A DNA stretch of 23,152 nucleotides from CAZIRO01 sp964541595 (GTDB lineage Bacteria > Acidobacteriota > HRBIN11), in assembly GCA_964541595.1 (NCBI GenBank), contig CAZIRO010000024.1, positions 1-23,152 of the forward strand, written 5' to 3'. This document shows positions 1-8,225 of this stretch, one piece after another (positions within the stretch are counted from its first letter, which is position 1; every line of letters starts with the position of its first letter). Made by a program: the position numbers and the translations under genes. The notes under the pieces were generated by a model. It was not told where the DNA came from, did not search any database, and worked only from the letters and a program-made list of their open reading frames with translations.

Positions 1-1
1 G

Positions 2-1402
2 CTCGTGTGGACACTGCATGTTGCATGGGGGCAGACGGGTCCCCGTTCCACACCGGATCCGGTGCCGCGTGTCCTTCAACGAGCACGTTCGGTGCAGACG
101 CCGGCGGCGGATCAACCCGCACCGATCGATACGGTGTTGCAACAGTGGATCGCCCGCATCCGTACGGTCCATCCGCGTCTGCGATCGATCGCCCGGCAGA
201 TCGAAGCGCAGACCCGACGCGTCCGGCCCGCAGGACAGCTTCCCGATCCGATGCTCATGGTCACAGTACAGAACGAGGGCAGTCCGCTGCCATTTGAGTC
301 GATCGGATCGGACATGATGAGTTTTGCCGGCATTCAGATTCAGCAGACGATTCCGTGGAAGGGCAAGTTACGGTATCGCAAAGAGATCGCTACAGCATTG
401 CAGCGTCGGTTAGAAGCGCGGTACGCCCGTGCATACTGGGAAATCGTCGCCGGCCTCAGCCGTACAGCGGCGGAACTCGCGTTTGTACACACGCAGCTGG
501 AGATCCTGGACGAAAGCCGTACCCTGCTCGACCAGTTGATCGCCATCGCGGAGGCCCTGTACAGCGTCGGTCGGGGAACGCAGTCTGACGTACTGCGGGC
601 GTACACCGAACGGTCCAAACTGGACGAACGCATTGCGTTGATGGATCAGCGTTTGCATACGCTACAGCGCATCATTCTGGAACAGTACCTGACGCAACCG
701 GACGCGATTCTTCCGGCGCTCCGGCTGTCCGAATCCATTCCACCACTTCCGGAAGAGACCACGCTCCTTGACGCCGTCGAACGGGCACCGGTACTGCAGG
801 AACTGCACGCGTTGCGGACATGGCAGCGATTTCGCGCACGACTCGCGCGACTGGCCGTATACCCCGACATCACGATCCAGGCCGGCTGGTTCTCACGCGG
901 CAGTTTACCGGATCTCTATCGGGTCGGGATCGGCATCAACATCCCGCTGTTTGCCGGCGCGAAACAGATCCCATTGTACGAGGCGGAAGAAACGGAGATC
1001 ACCGCGATCGAACGTCGCATTGAAGACACGCGGTATGAACTCCGCTGGCGGGTACAGGACGTTGTACTGCGCGCGTCCACGGCAAAACGCATTATCGACC
1101 TGTACCGTATGGAGATCCTGCCGCAGGCCCAGGCGGATTTTGAGTCCGCACTGGACAACTATCAGACGGGCCGACTCGACTTTCTGAACGTCATGGACCG
1201 CTGGCTCCGCTGGTTGAACTTCCGGATCGAGTACCAGCGGCAACTGGCGAACTACTACCAGGCGCTTGCCGACCTGTCGGGTACGCTGGGGAACCCGTAC
1301 TGGCCGTCGGTGCCTGCCGCGTCTTCGACCACGCGGGCATCCCTTCCCGGCCCATCTCCCGTTGCCCATTCGGGGAACCGTCTATCTGGAGGACAGCCAT
1401 GA
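2..1402 (+). CDS. TolC-family outer-membrane efflux protein (CusC-like), 5' partial
   Basis: This is the outer-membrane channel of a tripartite RND heavy-metal pump, inferred from fold-level resemblance to the outer membrane efflux protein (OEP) family and from the cusB and cusA genes directly downstream. The reading frame is open to the window edge. The first in-window start is a GTG at 5, but the residues after it (WTLHVAWGQ) look like the end of a signal peptide, so the true start probably lies upstream. About 465 residues are visible, close to the family's usual mature length. The long alpha-helical stretches rich in Arg, Leu and Gln are typical of the periplasmic coiled-coil barrel, and a repeated layout with motifs such as VGRGTQSDVLRA and YQTGRLDFLNVMD marks the two OEP halves. 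The stop overlaps the next ATG by four bases (ATGA), which indicates translational coupling. Substrate specificity cannot be read from this subunit. Confidence 0.9.
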   Translation, partial: LVWTLHVAWGQTGPRSTPDPVPRVLQRARSVQTPAADQPAPIDTVLQQWIARIRTVHPRLRSIARQIEAQTRRVRPAGQLPDPMLMVTVQNEGSPLPFESIGSDMMSFAGIQIQQTIPWKGKLRYRKEIATALQRRLEARYARAYWEIVAGLSRTAAELAFVHTQLEILDESRTLLDQLIAIAEALYSVGRGTQSDVLRAYTERSKLDERIALMDQRLHTLQRIILEQYLTQPDAILPALRLSESIPPLPEETTLLDAVERAPVLQELHALRTWQRFRARLARLAVYPDITIQAGWFSRGSLPDLYRVGIGINIPLFAGAKQIPLYEAEETEITAIERRIEDTRYELRWRVQDVVLRASTAKRIIDLYRMEILPQAQADFESALDNYQTGRLDFLNVMDRWLRWLNFRIEYQRQLANYYQALADLSGTLGNPYWPSVPAASSTTRASLPGPSPVAHSGNRLSGGQP

Positions 1403-2745
1403 AAGGACGAGGTCGTTTTCCATGGAAGGTTGCACTGATCGTTGGTGGGATGGCGATCCTGCTCGCGGGTGTATCCTGGGTATTCAAATGGCCGCCCATC
1501 CTGTGGGGCACGCAGGCATCCCCCGCGGGTGAAACGCAGGCGACTGCCGGGAAAACCGTATACATCTGTCCGATGCACCCCACGTACCGTTCCGACCGGC
1601 CGGGGGAATGTCCGATATGTGGCATGACGTTGATACCGCTGGAGCCGGAATCGTCTTCACCGGCAGACCATGGGGAACATCCCGGAGCCACAACACCATC
1701 AGACACCACACCGCCGGGACTCACCACGGTACGCATTGACCCGCGCCGGCAGCAGATGATCGGGATTCGCACGGCCCCCGTCATGCGCAAACCGGTTCGG
1801 AAACATATCCGTACGGTCGGTATCGTGACCTATGACGAAACGCGGTTGTCGCACATCCACACGAAATTCCGCGGGTGGATCGAACGGATTTATGTGGACT
1901 TCACAGGCCAGTTTGTGAAAAAAGGTCAGCCTCTGGTGGACATTTATTCGCCGGAACTCGTGGCCACCCAGGAGGAATACCTGCGGGCGATTCGGCTGGT
2001 CCGCACGCTGGAGGCGACGGGAAAGCGCGAACTCATTGAGAGTGCCCACCGGTTGCTGAGCAGTGCGCGAAATCGATTGCGGTTCTGGGACATCCCGGAA
2101 GCGGAAATCGCTACACTTGAACGCACCGGTCAGGTGCGTCGCACATTGACCATCGTGTCCCCGGTGACCGGTTATGTGGTCGAAAAAAAGGCACTGCTCG
2201 GAATGGAAGTCGATCCCAAGATGGAACTCTATACGATCGCCGATCTGTCGGTCATCTGGGTGGAAGCGGATATTTACGAGTACGAGATCCCGGACGTCCA
2301 TGTCGGTATGCCAGCGCGATTGACGTTGGCGTACTATCCAGGACGCACATGGGAGGGCAGGGTCGATTACATCTATCCGTACCTGGACGTGACAACGCGA
2401 ACGAATAAAGTGCGGTTCACCTTCCCGAATCCCACGGGAGAATTGCGCCCCGGCATGTATGTCAATGTGGAACTCGTCATTGATAAGGGAGAACAGCTCG
2501 TTGTCCCGGACGAGGCAATTCTCGATACGGGGACTCTGCAGTACGTGTTTGTACACAGGGGCGAAGGGTTTTTTGAGCCGCGGGTGGTCGAAATCGGTGA
2601 AAAGGTCGACGAGGATCGCATTGTACTGCGCGGACTTGAGGAAGGCGAGGAAATCGTGGTGTCCGGGAATTTCCTCATCGATTCCGAATCGCGTCTGAAA
2701 GCCGCACTTACCGGAATGACGGGAGGACATGGCCATGATCACTAA
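1399..2745 (+). CDS. cusB: CusB-type periplasmic adaptor with N-terminal heavy-metal-binding domain
   Basis: This is the membrane fusion protein linking the inner-membrane RND pump to the outer-membrane channel. The 448-residue product has an N-terminal membrane anchor (about residues 10-27). A short heavy-metal-binding domain follows, with C57-P-M-H-P and C71-P-I-C74-G-M, the signature found in CusB/CusF-type copper and silver proteins. The adaptor body includes FRGWIERIYVDFTGQFV (lipoyl-like hairpin), a helical hairpin around residues 190-230, and barrel segments such as the LRPGMYVNVEL region. The tail is GGHGHDH, a small potential metal ligand cluster. A GGAGG site lies just before the ATG at 1399, which overlaps the upstream stop, and the 3' end overlaps the start of cusA. 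In E. coli, metal binding by CusB activates the pump; that role is inferred here from family knowledge. Confidence 0.95.
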   Translation: MKGRGRFPWKVALIVGGMAILLAGVSWVFKWPPILWGTQASPAGETQATAGKTVYICPMHPTYRSDRPGECPICGMTLIPLEPESSSPADHGEHPGATTPSDTTPPGLTTVRIDPRRQQMIGIRTAPVMRKPVRKHIRTVGIVTYDETRLSHIHTKFRGWIERIYVDFTGQFVKKGQPLVDIYSPELVATQEEYLRAIRLVRTLEATGKRELIESAHRLLSSARNRLRFWDIPEAEIATLERTGQVRRTLTIVSPVTGYVVEKKALLGMEVDPKMELYTIADLSVIWVEADIYEYEIPDVHVGMPARLTLAYYPGRTWEGRVDYIYPYLDVTTRTNKVRFTFPNPTGELRPGMYVNVELVIDKGEQLVVPDEAILDTGTLQYVFVHRGEGFFEPRVVEIGEKVDEDRIVLRGLEEGEEIVVSGNFLIDSESRLKAALTGMTGGHGHDH

Positions 2746-5700
2746 AATCATCGAGTTTTCCGCACGGAATCCGTTTCTCGTGTTTGTCCTGATCGTGTTC
2801 AGTCTTGTGGGTGCCTGGTATGCCATCCGGAATGTACCGCTGGACGCGATTCCCGATCTGTCCGACGTGCAGGTCATCATTTTTACCGAATGGAAGGGAC
2901 GCAGTCCGGACCTTGTGGAGGACCAGATCACGTATCCGATCGTGACAGCAATGGTTGCCGCGCCGCGCGTGAAAACAGTGCGGGGGTATTCTTTTTTCGG
3001 ACTGTCGTTCGTGTACGTACTGTTTGAGGACGGCACGGACATCTACTGGGCACGCAGTCGTACACTGGAATACCTCGACAAGGTGAAGGGGAACTTACCG
3101 CCCGGGGTGTCTCCGGTGATCGGACCGGATGCGACCGGGGTCGGCTGGGTGTTCGAATATGCCCTGGTCGACGAATCCGGCAAACACGACCTGCAGGAGT
3201 TGCGGTCGTTTCAGGACTTCTATCTCAAGTACTGGCTGGAGTCCGTCCCCGGTGTGGCGGAAGTCGCGAGTGTCGGCGGGTTCGTGAAACAGTACCAGAT
3301 CATTCTCGATCCGAACAAACTCCTCGCGTATCGCCTGCCCATCCAGCACATCATTCACGCCATCCGCAGCAGCAACAACGATGTTGGCGGTCGAACGATC
3401 GAGTTTACCGGGAAGGAATACTTCGTACGCGGACGGGGATACATCCAGACCATTCGGGATCTCGAACAGATCGTGGTGGGTACGAATCCGCAAACCGGGT
3501 CGCCGATACTTCTCCGGGATGTGGCGACGATCAAACTGGGGCCCGACCTGCGTCGTGGTGTGGCTGAACTGGACGGGAAGGGCGAGGTCGTCGGCGGGAT
3601 CGTTGTCATGCGGTATGGAGAGAACGCGCTCAATGTGATTCACCGGGTGAAACAGAAGCTGAAGGAAATCGAACCCGCGCTGCCGGACGGTGTGAAGATC
3701 GTCGTGACCTATGACCGTTCGGAACTCATTGAACACTCGATCGAAACACTGACCCACACGCTCACCGAAGAGATGATCGTCGTTTCGCTCGTGATCATCC
3801 TCTTTCTGCTGCACTTCCGGTCCTCCCTGGTGGCGATCCTGATCCTGCCCGTCGGGGTCGCACTGACGTTCATTCCGATGTACCTCATGCGGTTGACTTC
3901 CAACATCATGTCCCTCGGGGGTATCGCAATTGCCATCGGTGCAATGGTCGACGCTGCCGTCGTCCTCATTGAAAATGCGCATAAACGGCTGGAACACACG
4001 CCGGCCGATGGGGACCGCATTGCCGTCATCATTCGCGCGGCCAAAGAAGTCGGTGCCCCGATTTTCTTTGCGTTGCTCGTGATCACCGTATCGTTCCTGC
4101 CCGTGTTCACTCTGGAAGCCCAGGAAGGTCGGTTGTTCAAGCCACTTGCGTATACAAAGACGTTTGCGATGTTTTTCGCGTCCATCCTGTCGATCACGAT
4201 GGCACCGCCGCTGATGGTACTGTTCATCCGGGGCAAGATCCGCCATGAATCCGAAAATCCGATCTCGCGGGTTCTCATCTGGATATACCGTCCGTTTGTA
4301 CACCTGGCGTTGCGGTTCCGATGGACCACGGTGGGCATCGCGGTCCTCATTCTGCTGATCACCATACCGATCTTCTTCCAGCTCGGTTCGGAGTTCATGC
4401 CGCCGCTGAACGAGGGCGTGATCCTCTACATGCCGACAACACTACCCGGCATTTCGATCACCGAAGCCGCACGTATCCTGCAGATTCAGGACCGGATCCT
4501 GCGGCAGTTTCCGGAGGTCGAACGTGTGTTCGGGAAGGTCGGACGTGCACGGACGGCGACCGATCCGGCCCCACTCTCCATGGTGGAAACCACGGTGGTG
4601 CTGAAACCGCGCGATCAGTGGCGTCCCGGCATGACGTGGGACAAACTGATCGCCGCAATGGATCGGGCACTGCGCCAGATCCCGGGTTGGACGAATGCGT
4701 GGACCATGCCGATTAAAGCCCGCATTGATATGCTGACCACCGGGATTCGCACGCCGATCGGGATCAAAATCTTCGGACCGGACCTCAGGGTCATTCAGCG
4801 GATCGGGGAACAACTGGAAGCCATTCTCACACCGATCCCCGGTACGCGCAGTGTCTATGCTGAACGGGTGACGGGAGGCTACTTCCTGGACATCCAGCCG
4901 AAACGGAGTGAGATCGCACGGTATGGCCTGAACGTGGAAGACGTCCTGCGCATTGTGGAAACCGCCATCGGCGGGATGAATATCGACGTCACCGTGGAGG
5001 GTCGAGAACGCTATCCCATCAATGTCCGCTACGGACGCAGTTTCCGGGAAGACCTCGATCAACTGAAACGTGTGCTCGTCCCCACACCGGTCGGCGCACA
5101 GGTACCGCTGGGACAACTCGCCGAGATCCGCAAGGTTATGGGGCCGCCGGCGATCAAAGACGAAAACGGCTCACTCGTCGGCTACGTGTATGTCGACATC
5201 GAAGGCCGGGATATCGGCAGTTACGTGGAAGAGGCCAAACGGGTCGTCGCGGAACAACTCGATCTGCCGGCGGGGTACTACCTGCAGTGGACCGGACAGT
5301 ACGAATACATGATGCGGATTCGCGAACGGCTGAAAGTCGTGGTCCCGATCACGCTCGCCATCATTTTCATGCTGCTCTATTTCAATTTCCGGAACATCGC
5401 CGACACGCTCATTGTCCTGCTTTCGGTTCCGTTCGCAGTCGTGGGGTCCGTATGGTTGCTGTATCTGCTGGACTACAACCTCTCGATCGCTGTCTGGGTC
5501 GGGATTATTGCGCTTGCGGGCGTGGCCACCCAGACAGGTGTCGTCATGCTCGTCTATCTGGATGAAGCCTATGACCGGTACCGTACCGAGGGGCGACTGC
5601 GTACACTTCGTGATCTGATGGATGCCATCATCGAGGGCGCGGTCATGCGCGTGCGTCCCAAGGCAATGACCGTCGCCACGATGACCATCGGATTGCTGCC

Positions 5701-5887
5701 GCTCATGTGGTCACGCGGTGCAGGCGCGGACGTCATGCGCCGGATCGCGGCACCCATGGTCGGGGGACTGATTTCTTCGGCAGTGATGACCCTGATCATC
5801 ATTCCGGCCATTTACATGATCTACAAATCCTGGGAGATGCGTCGGAAAGGCATGCTCGTCGCATCCCCGGAGGAGGACGCAGCATGA
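2735..5887 (+). CDS. cusA: CusA/CzcA-family RND heavy-metal efflux pump, Cu(I)/Ag(I) type
   Basis: This is the inner-membrane, proton-driven RND transporter of the pump, about 1050 residues, the normal size. An ATG at 2729 is possible, but it lies only two bases from GGGAGG (2721-2726). The ATG at 2735 has proper spacing and gives MITKIIEFSARN, the usual family N-terminus. Transmembrane segment 4 carries the acidic relay region (GAMVDAAVVLIEN). All three methionines of the E. coli CusA periplasmic metal site (M573, M623, M672) have counterparts: M566 in YMPTTLPG, M616 in PLSMVETT and M666 in RIDMLTTG. This supports Cu(I)/Ag(I) rather than Zn/Co/Cd export. The gene overlaps cusB upstream and the PII-like gene downstream (ATGA), so all are probably co-transcribed. 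Metal assignment is by motif comparison from memory. Confidence 0.96.
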   Translation: MITKIIEFSARNPFLVFVLIVFSLVGAWYAIRNVPLDAIPDLSDVQVIIFTEWKGRSPDLVEDQITYPIVTAMVAAPRVKTVRGYSFFGLSFVYVLFEDGTDIYWARSRTLEYLDKVKGNLPPGVSPVIGPDATGVGWVFEYALVDESGKHDLQELRSFQDFYLKYWLESVPGVAEVASVGGFVKQYQIILDPNKLLAYRLPIQHIIHAIRSSNNDVGGRTIEFTGKEYFVRGRGYIQTIRDLEQIVVGTNPQTGSPILLRDVATIKLGPDLRRGVAELDGKGEVVGGIVVMRYGENALNVIHRVKQKLKEIEPALPDGVKIVVTYDRSELIEHSIETLTHTLTEEMIVVSLVIILFLLHFRSSLVAILILPVGVALTFIPMYLMRLTSNIMSLGGIAIAIGAMVDAAVVLIENAHKRLEHTPADGDRIAVIIRAAKEVGAPIFFALLVITVSFLPVFTLEAQEGRLFKPLAYTKTFAMFFASILSITMAPPLMVLFIRGKIRHESENPISRVLIWIYRPFVHLALRFRWTTVGIAVLILLITIPIFFQLGSEFMPPLNEGVILYMPTTLPGISITEAARILQIQDRILRQFPEVERVFGKVGRARTATDPAPLSMVETTVVLKPRDQWRPGMTWDKLIAAMDRALRQIPGWTNAWTMPIKARIDMLTTGIRTPIGIKIFGPDLRVIQRIGEQLEAILTPIPGTRSVYAERVTGGYFLDIQPKRSEIARYGLNVEDVLRIVETAIGGMNIDVTVEGRERYPINVRYGRSFREDLDQLKRVLVPTPVGAQVPLGQLAEIRKVMGPPAIKDENGSLVGYVYVDIEGRDIGSYVEEAKRVVAEQLDLPAGYYLQWTGQYEYMMRIRERLKVVVPITLAIIFMLLYFNFRNIADTLIVLLSVPFAVVGSVWLLYLLDYNLSIAVWVGIIALAGVATQTGVVMLVYLDEAYDRYRTEGRLRTLRDLMDAIIEGAVMRVRPKAMTVATMTIGLLPLMWSRGAGADVMRRIAAPMVGGLISSAVMTLIIIPAIYMIYKSWEMRRKGMLVASPEEDAA

Positions 5888-6231
5888 AGGAAATCAAGGC
5901 CTACATTCGTCCGGAAAGGATCGATGCGGTCGTCCACGCGCTGGAAGACGCCGGATTTTCCAACATGACGATCATCGATGTGGCCGCGCTGGGTGAACTC
6001 TGTGATCCGGAACGGGTGAAGTACTCCATCGAATTCGTCGAACGGCATTCCAGAATCGTCAAACTGGAGATCGTGGTGGCGGATGTGGACGTGGACCGGG
6101 TGGTGCGTCTCATTATGGAACACGCGCACACCGGATGGGCCGGAGACGGAATGGTATATGTGACTCCGGTCGACGCTGCGTATCGGATTCGTTCAAAGGC
6201 ACCACTCCATCCCGTACCGTCGACTGCGTAA
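5884..6231 (+). CDS. PII-like signalling protein of the metal-efflux-associated type
   Basis: The 115-residue product matches the PII (GlnB/GlnK) fold. It starts MKEIKAYIRPERID, has the conserved core strand IVKLEIVVADVDVDRVV, the B-loop signature TGWAGDGMVYV and the C-terminal AYRIRS. The T-loop region differs from nitrogen-regulatory PII: the usual GRQKG motif and the uridylylated tyrosine are absent, replaced by ALGELCDPERVKYSIEF, which contains a single Cys. A divergent PII group encoded beside CusA/CzcA genes is known from comparative genomics, and this gene fits it. GGAGGAGG (5868-5875) precedes the ATG, which overlaps the cusA stop by four bases. The likely partner is the RND pump or its regulation; ligand and mechanism are unknown. 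Confidence 0.88.
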   Translation: MKEIKAYIRPERIDAVVHALEDAGFSNMTIIDVAALGELCDPERVKYSIEFVERHSRIVKLEIVVADVDVDRVVRLIMEHAHTGWAGDGMVYVTPVDAAYRIRSKAPLHPVPSTA

Positions 6232-6246
6232 TATACGGAGGCGATC

Positions 6247-6822
6247 ATGCCGTCTGGATCACGTACACGCTCCCGATACCGATGGCGACGATGGTTCGTA
6301 TTGACGGGCGGACTCATCGTCGGCGTGCTCGGCCTCTGGATCGCGCGGGAAATGCGCACACCGAAACGGAACGTGGTCACCCCAGTGCAGGAGTCCGCAT
6401 GCGGTTTCGACACCCCGGCATCCGAATGCGATTCGGGCACAACGCTGTATCCGCAATTGAACGAACCCTGGCTTTCGACGGCACCGGTGTTTGTACGCAT
6501 GGCTTACGCATACGCCGTTCAGCATGCGGAAGATCTGCGGTGGATTCCCTGTTACTGCGGTTGCGATCGCCAGGGGCATCGGCATGTGGCGGACTGTTTC
6601 GTTGAACCGGAGATGGCAGCAGATTCACCGCGACTGCGGATGCACGCGTTCCACTGCAACATCTGCCTGGGCATTGTGCTGGATGTGCAGTCGTTGCGGG
6701 CGAAGGGATGGTCATGGCCGGCCATCCGGAATCGTATCGATCGCGTGTACGGTCGGCTGGGCACCGGAACACCCACACCGCAACCGGAGGGGTGGACAAC
6801 GGACCACCGCAATGTGCAGTAA
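6247..6822 (+). CDS. Membrane-anchored PCYCGC-motif protein
   Basis: The 191-residue product has a basic N-terminus and one transmembrane helix (about residues 16-35), with no lipobox, so it is probably held at the outer face of the inner membrane. The central domain carries P101-C-Y-C-G-C106, followed by C117 in VADCFVE and C137-N-I-C140 in FHCNICLG. This is the Cys pattern of the PCYCGC-motif family (usually annotated as lipoproteins of unknown function). The N-terminal linker holds two more Cys (CGFDTPASECDSG). GGAGG (6237-6241) sets the start. Its place between the PII-like gene and further Cys- and Met-rich secreted proteins suggests metal or thiol-redox work in the periplasm; no reaction is established. 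Confidence 0.85.
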   Translation: MPSGSRTRSRYRWRRWFVLTGGLIVGVLGLWIAREMRTPKRNVVTPVQESACGFDTPASECDSGTTLYPQLNEPWLSTAPVFVRMAYAYAVQHAEDLRWIPCYCGCDRQGHRHVADCFVEPEMAADSPRLRMHAFHCNICLGIVLDVQSLRAKGWSWPAIRNRIDRVYGRLGTGTPTPQPEGWTTDHRNVQ

Positions 6823-6877
6823 ACCGTACTTGCAGTGTTTTGGACTTTTGAATCTGATTCCACATGAGGAGGAGACG

Positions 6878-7267
6878 ATGCGACATGCCAGGCCGTGGAC
6901 CATTGCGGTGATCGCGCTGGTCCTGATGAGTTTCCCACTGTACGGTACCGTACTGGCAGATGGAAAAGCGGATCAGGAAAAGACGATCACCATCCAGGGT
7001 GAAGTGCTCGACAGCGCGTGTTTCATTTCCCACGGTGCGAAGGGCAAGAAACACAAGAAGTGTGCGGTTCAGTGTGCAAAGAAGGGAATCCCCCTGGCGA
7101 TTCTCGCGGAAGACGGCACGCTCTACCTGTTGAACGAGGACCACAACAACGCGGCAGCATATGCGGCCGTACGTGAGCGCGCGGGTGAGGTGGTGAAAGT
7201 CACCGGGCGTCTGATCGAGAAACACGGCTGGAAGGTGGTATTCGTCCAGAAAGTGGAACAACCGTGA
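6878..7267 (+). CDS. Small secreted Cys/Lys-rich protein of unknown function
   Basis: The 129-residue product has a signal peptide (MRHARPWTIAVIALVLMSF, cleavage near VLADG), so it is exported. The mature part begins with a beta-rich segment (TITIQGEVLDSACFISHGAKG), followed by a Lys/Cys cluster (KHKKCAVQCAKKGIP), then ILAEDGTLYLLNEDH and VVKVTGRLIEKHGWKVVFVQ. The layout resembles a small OB-like barrel with an inserted CxxxC and an upstream Cys (about residues 48, 68 and 72). I recognise the general pattern from unnamed exported proteins in environmental bacteria but know no assigned function. A GAGGAGGAG site (about 6866-6874) precedes the ATG. The three cysteines and the locus suggest metal or heme binding, as inference only. 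Confidence 0.82.
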   Translation: MRHARPWTIAVIALVLMSFPLYGTVLADGKADQEKTITIQGEVLDSACFISHGAKGKKHKKCAVQCAKKGIPLAILAEDGTLYLLNEDHNNAAAYAAVRERAGEVVKVTGRLIEKHGWKVVFVQKVEQP

Positions 7268-7276
7268 ACACGTTCC

Positions 7277-7304
7277 GGGGAAGCCTCCTCACGGGGGCTT
7301 CCCC
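7277..7304 (+). terminator. GC-rich hairpin after the Cys/Lys-rich gene (terminator or attenuator)
   Basis: A 9-bp inverted repeat, GGGGAAGCC (7277-7285) against GGCTTCCCC (7296-7304), lies ten bases after the stop codon at 7267. No T-run follows, and the ribosome binding site of the next gene begins 11 bases later at 7315. It may therefore be an attenuator, a processing or stabilising hairpin, or a weak terminator rather than a strong intrinsic one. Confidence 0.5.
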
Positions 7305-7325
7305 CCGGCATGACAGGAGGCGATC

Positions 7326-8201
7326 ATGGCATACCGGAATCGATGGCTGGCCACCGTCATCGGGGGACTCGCGCTTGCTCTGGTGCTGGGCGGTACCCAG
7401 AGGTGTACCCGCGGATCTTCTCCGACTGTACCCGCGGGTGGTGTGCCCACCCCGGGCGGCAACGTGGATCTATACGGACTCATTGCCACCTGGATCGATG
7501 CTGGCGGCACGCCGTTGATGCCGGCGGGAACGGTACGGGTTCAGGGGCTCGATGTGGCGGCACCCATTGCCAATGACGGTCGGTTTCAGTTGCGACGCAT
7601 TCCGCCCGGGCAGTGGACCCTGGTGTTCCATCATCCGAACGGAGCACAGGCGACACGCACCCTGGAGATGCACGCGCCCGGTGAGGTACATATCGTCGTG
7701 AGTATCCAGGGGAGTGTCTGTACCGTGGAAGAACGGCATACACATCACGGTGAATCGGGTGAACTACACGGGATGGTCATCGCCGTGGGCAACGGCCAAT
7801 TCACCCTCCAGGCGGTCGGCGAGCGGTTTGCGGTTCGGTACACGTCCGGAACGGTTTGGGAAGGACTGCGCGGACCGCAGGACCTCGATGTGGGCGTCCA
7901 CCTGGAAGTAGAAGGGCGCTGGCTGGACGACCGGACCATGGAAGCGGAAAAGATCGAAGCCATGCCCGGTCACGGTCATCATGGGCCGGACCAGCGGTGG
8001 TGCGGCATGATCATGGACGTGGGCAACGGCTGGTTCTGGATGCACGGTACGCGGATCTATTACGACATGAATACACGTTTTATCGGACTCAGTGGTCCGC
8101 AGGATCTGCGCGTCGGTCAGGTGGTTGAGGTCGACGTGGAATGGCGCAGTGACCACTGGTATGCACGTGTGATTGCACGGCAGGATCACTGCATGATGTG
8201 A
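7326..8201 (+). CDS. Exported protein with two DUF5666-like repeats
   Basis: The 291-residue product has an N-terminal hydrophobic segment (about residues 7-24) that acts as signal peptide or anchor. A Pro/Gly-rich linker follows, then a beta-sandwich segment (about 45-130; LYGLIATWIDAGGTPL, FQLRRIPPGQWTLVF) resembling carboxypeptidase-regulatory-like domains. Two similar modules come next: residues about 145-212 (GELHGMVIAVGNGQFTL, then LRGPQDLDVGVHLEVEG) and about 224-289 (CGMIMDVGNGWFWM, then LSGPQDLRVGQVVEVDV). The pattern is that of DUF5666-type OB-like repeats. A His-rich stretch (ERHTHHGES, PGHGHHGPDQ) lies at the module boundaries. AGGAGG (7315-7320) sets the start. Role unknown; periplasmic binding near the copper genes is an inference. 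Confidence 0.82.
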   Translation: MAYRNRWLATVIGGLALALVLGGTQRCTRGSSPTVPAGGVPTPGGNVDLYGLIATWIDAGGTPLMPAGTVRVQGLDVAAPIANDGRFQLRRIPPGQWTLVFHHPNGAQATRTLEMHAPGEVHIVVSIQGSVCTVEERHTHHGESGELHGMVIAVGNGQFTLQAVGERFAVRYTSGTVWEGLRGPQDLDVGVHLEVEGRWLDDRTMEAEKIEAMPGHGHHGPDQRWCGMIMDVGNGWFWMHGTRIYYDMNTRFIGLSGPQDLRVGQVVEVDVEWRSDHWYARVIARQDHCMM

Positions 8202-8225
8202 ATAGAACTTCGCAGGAGCGTATGC

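Noticed and set aside
1699..3042. 447-residue minus-strand open frame opposite cusB/cusA
   Set aside because: It lies fully over strongly supported + strand genes, has no ribosome binding site or recognisable domain, and reflects GC-rich codon shadowing.
3095..4303. 402-residue minus-strand open frame opposite cusA
   Set aside because: Antisense shadow of the RND pump; composition is Asp/His/Arg rich and not protein-like.
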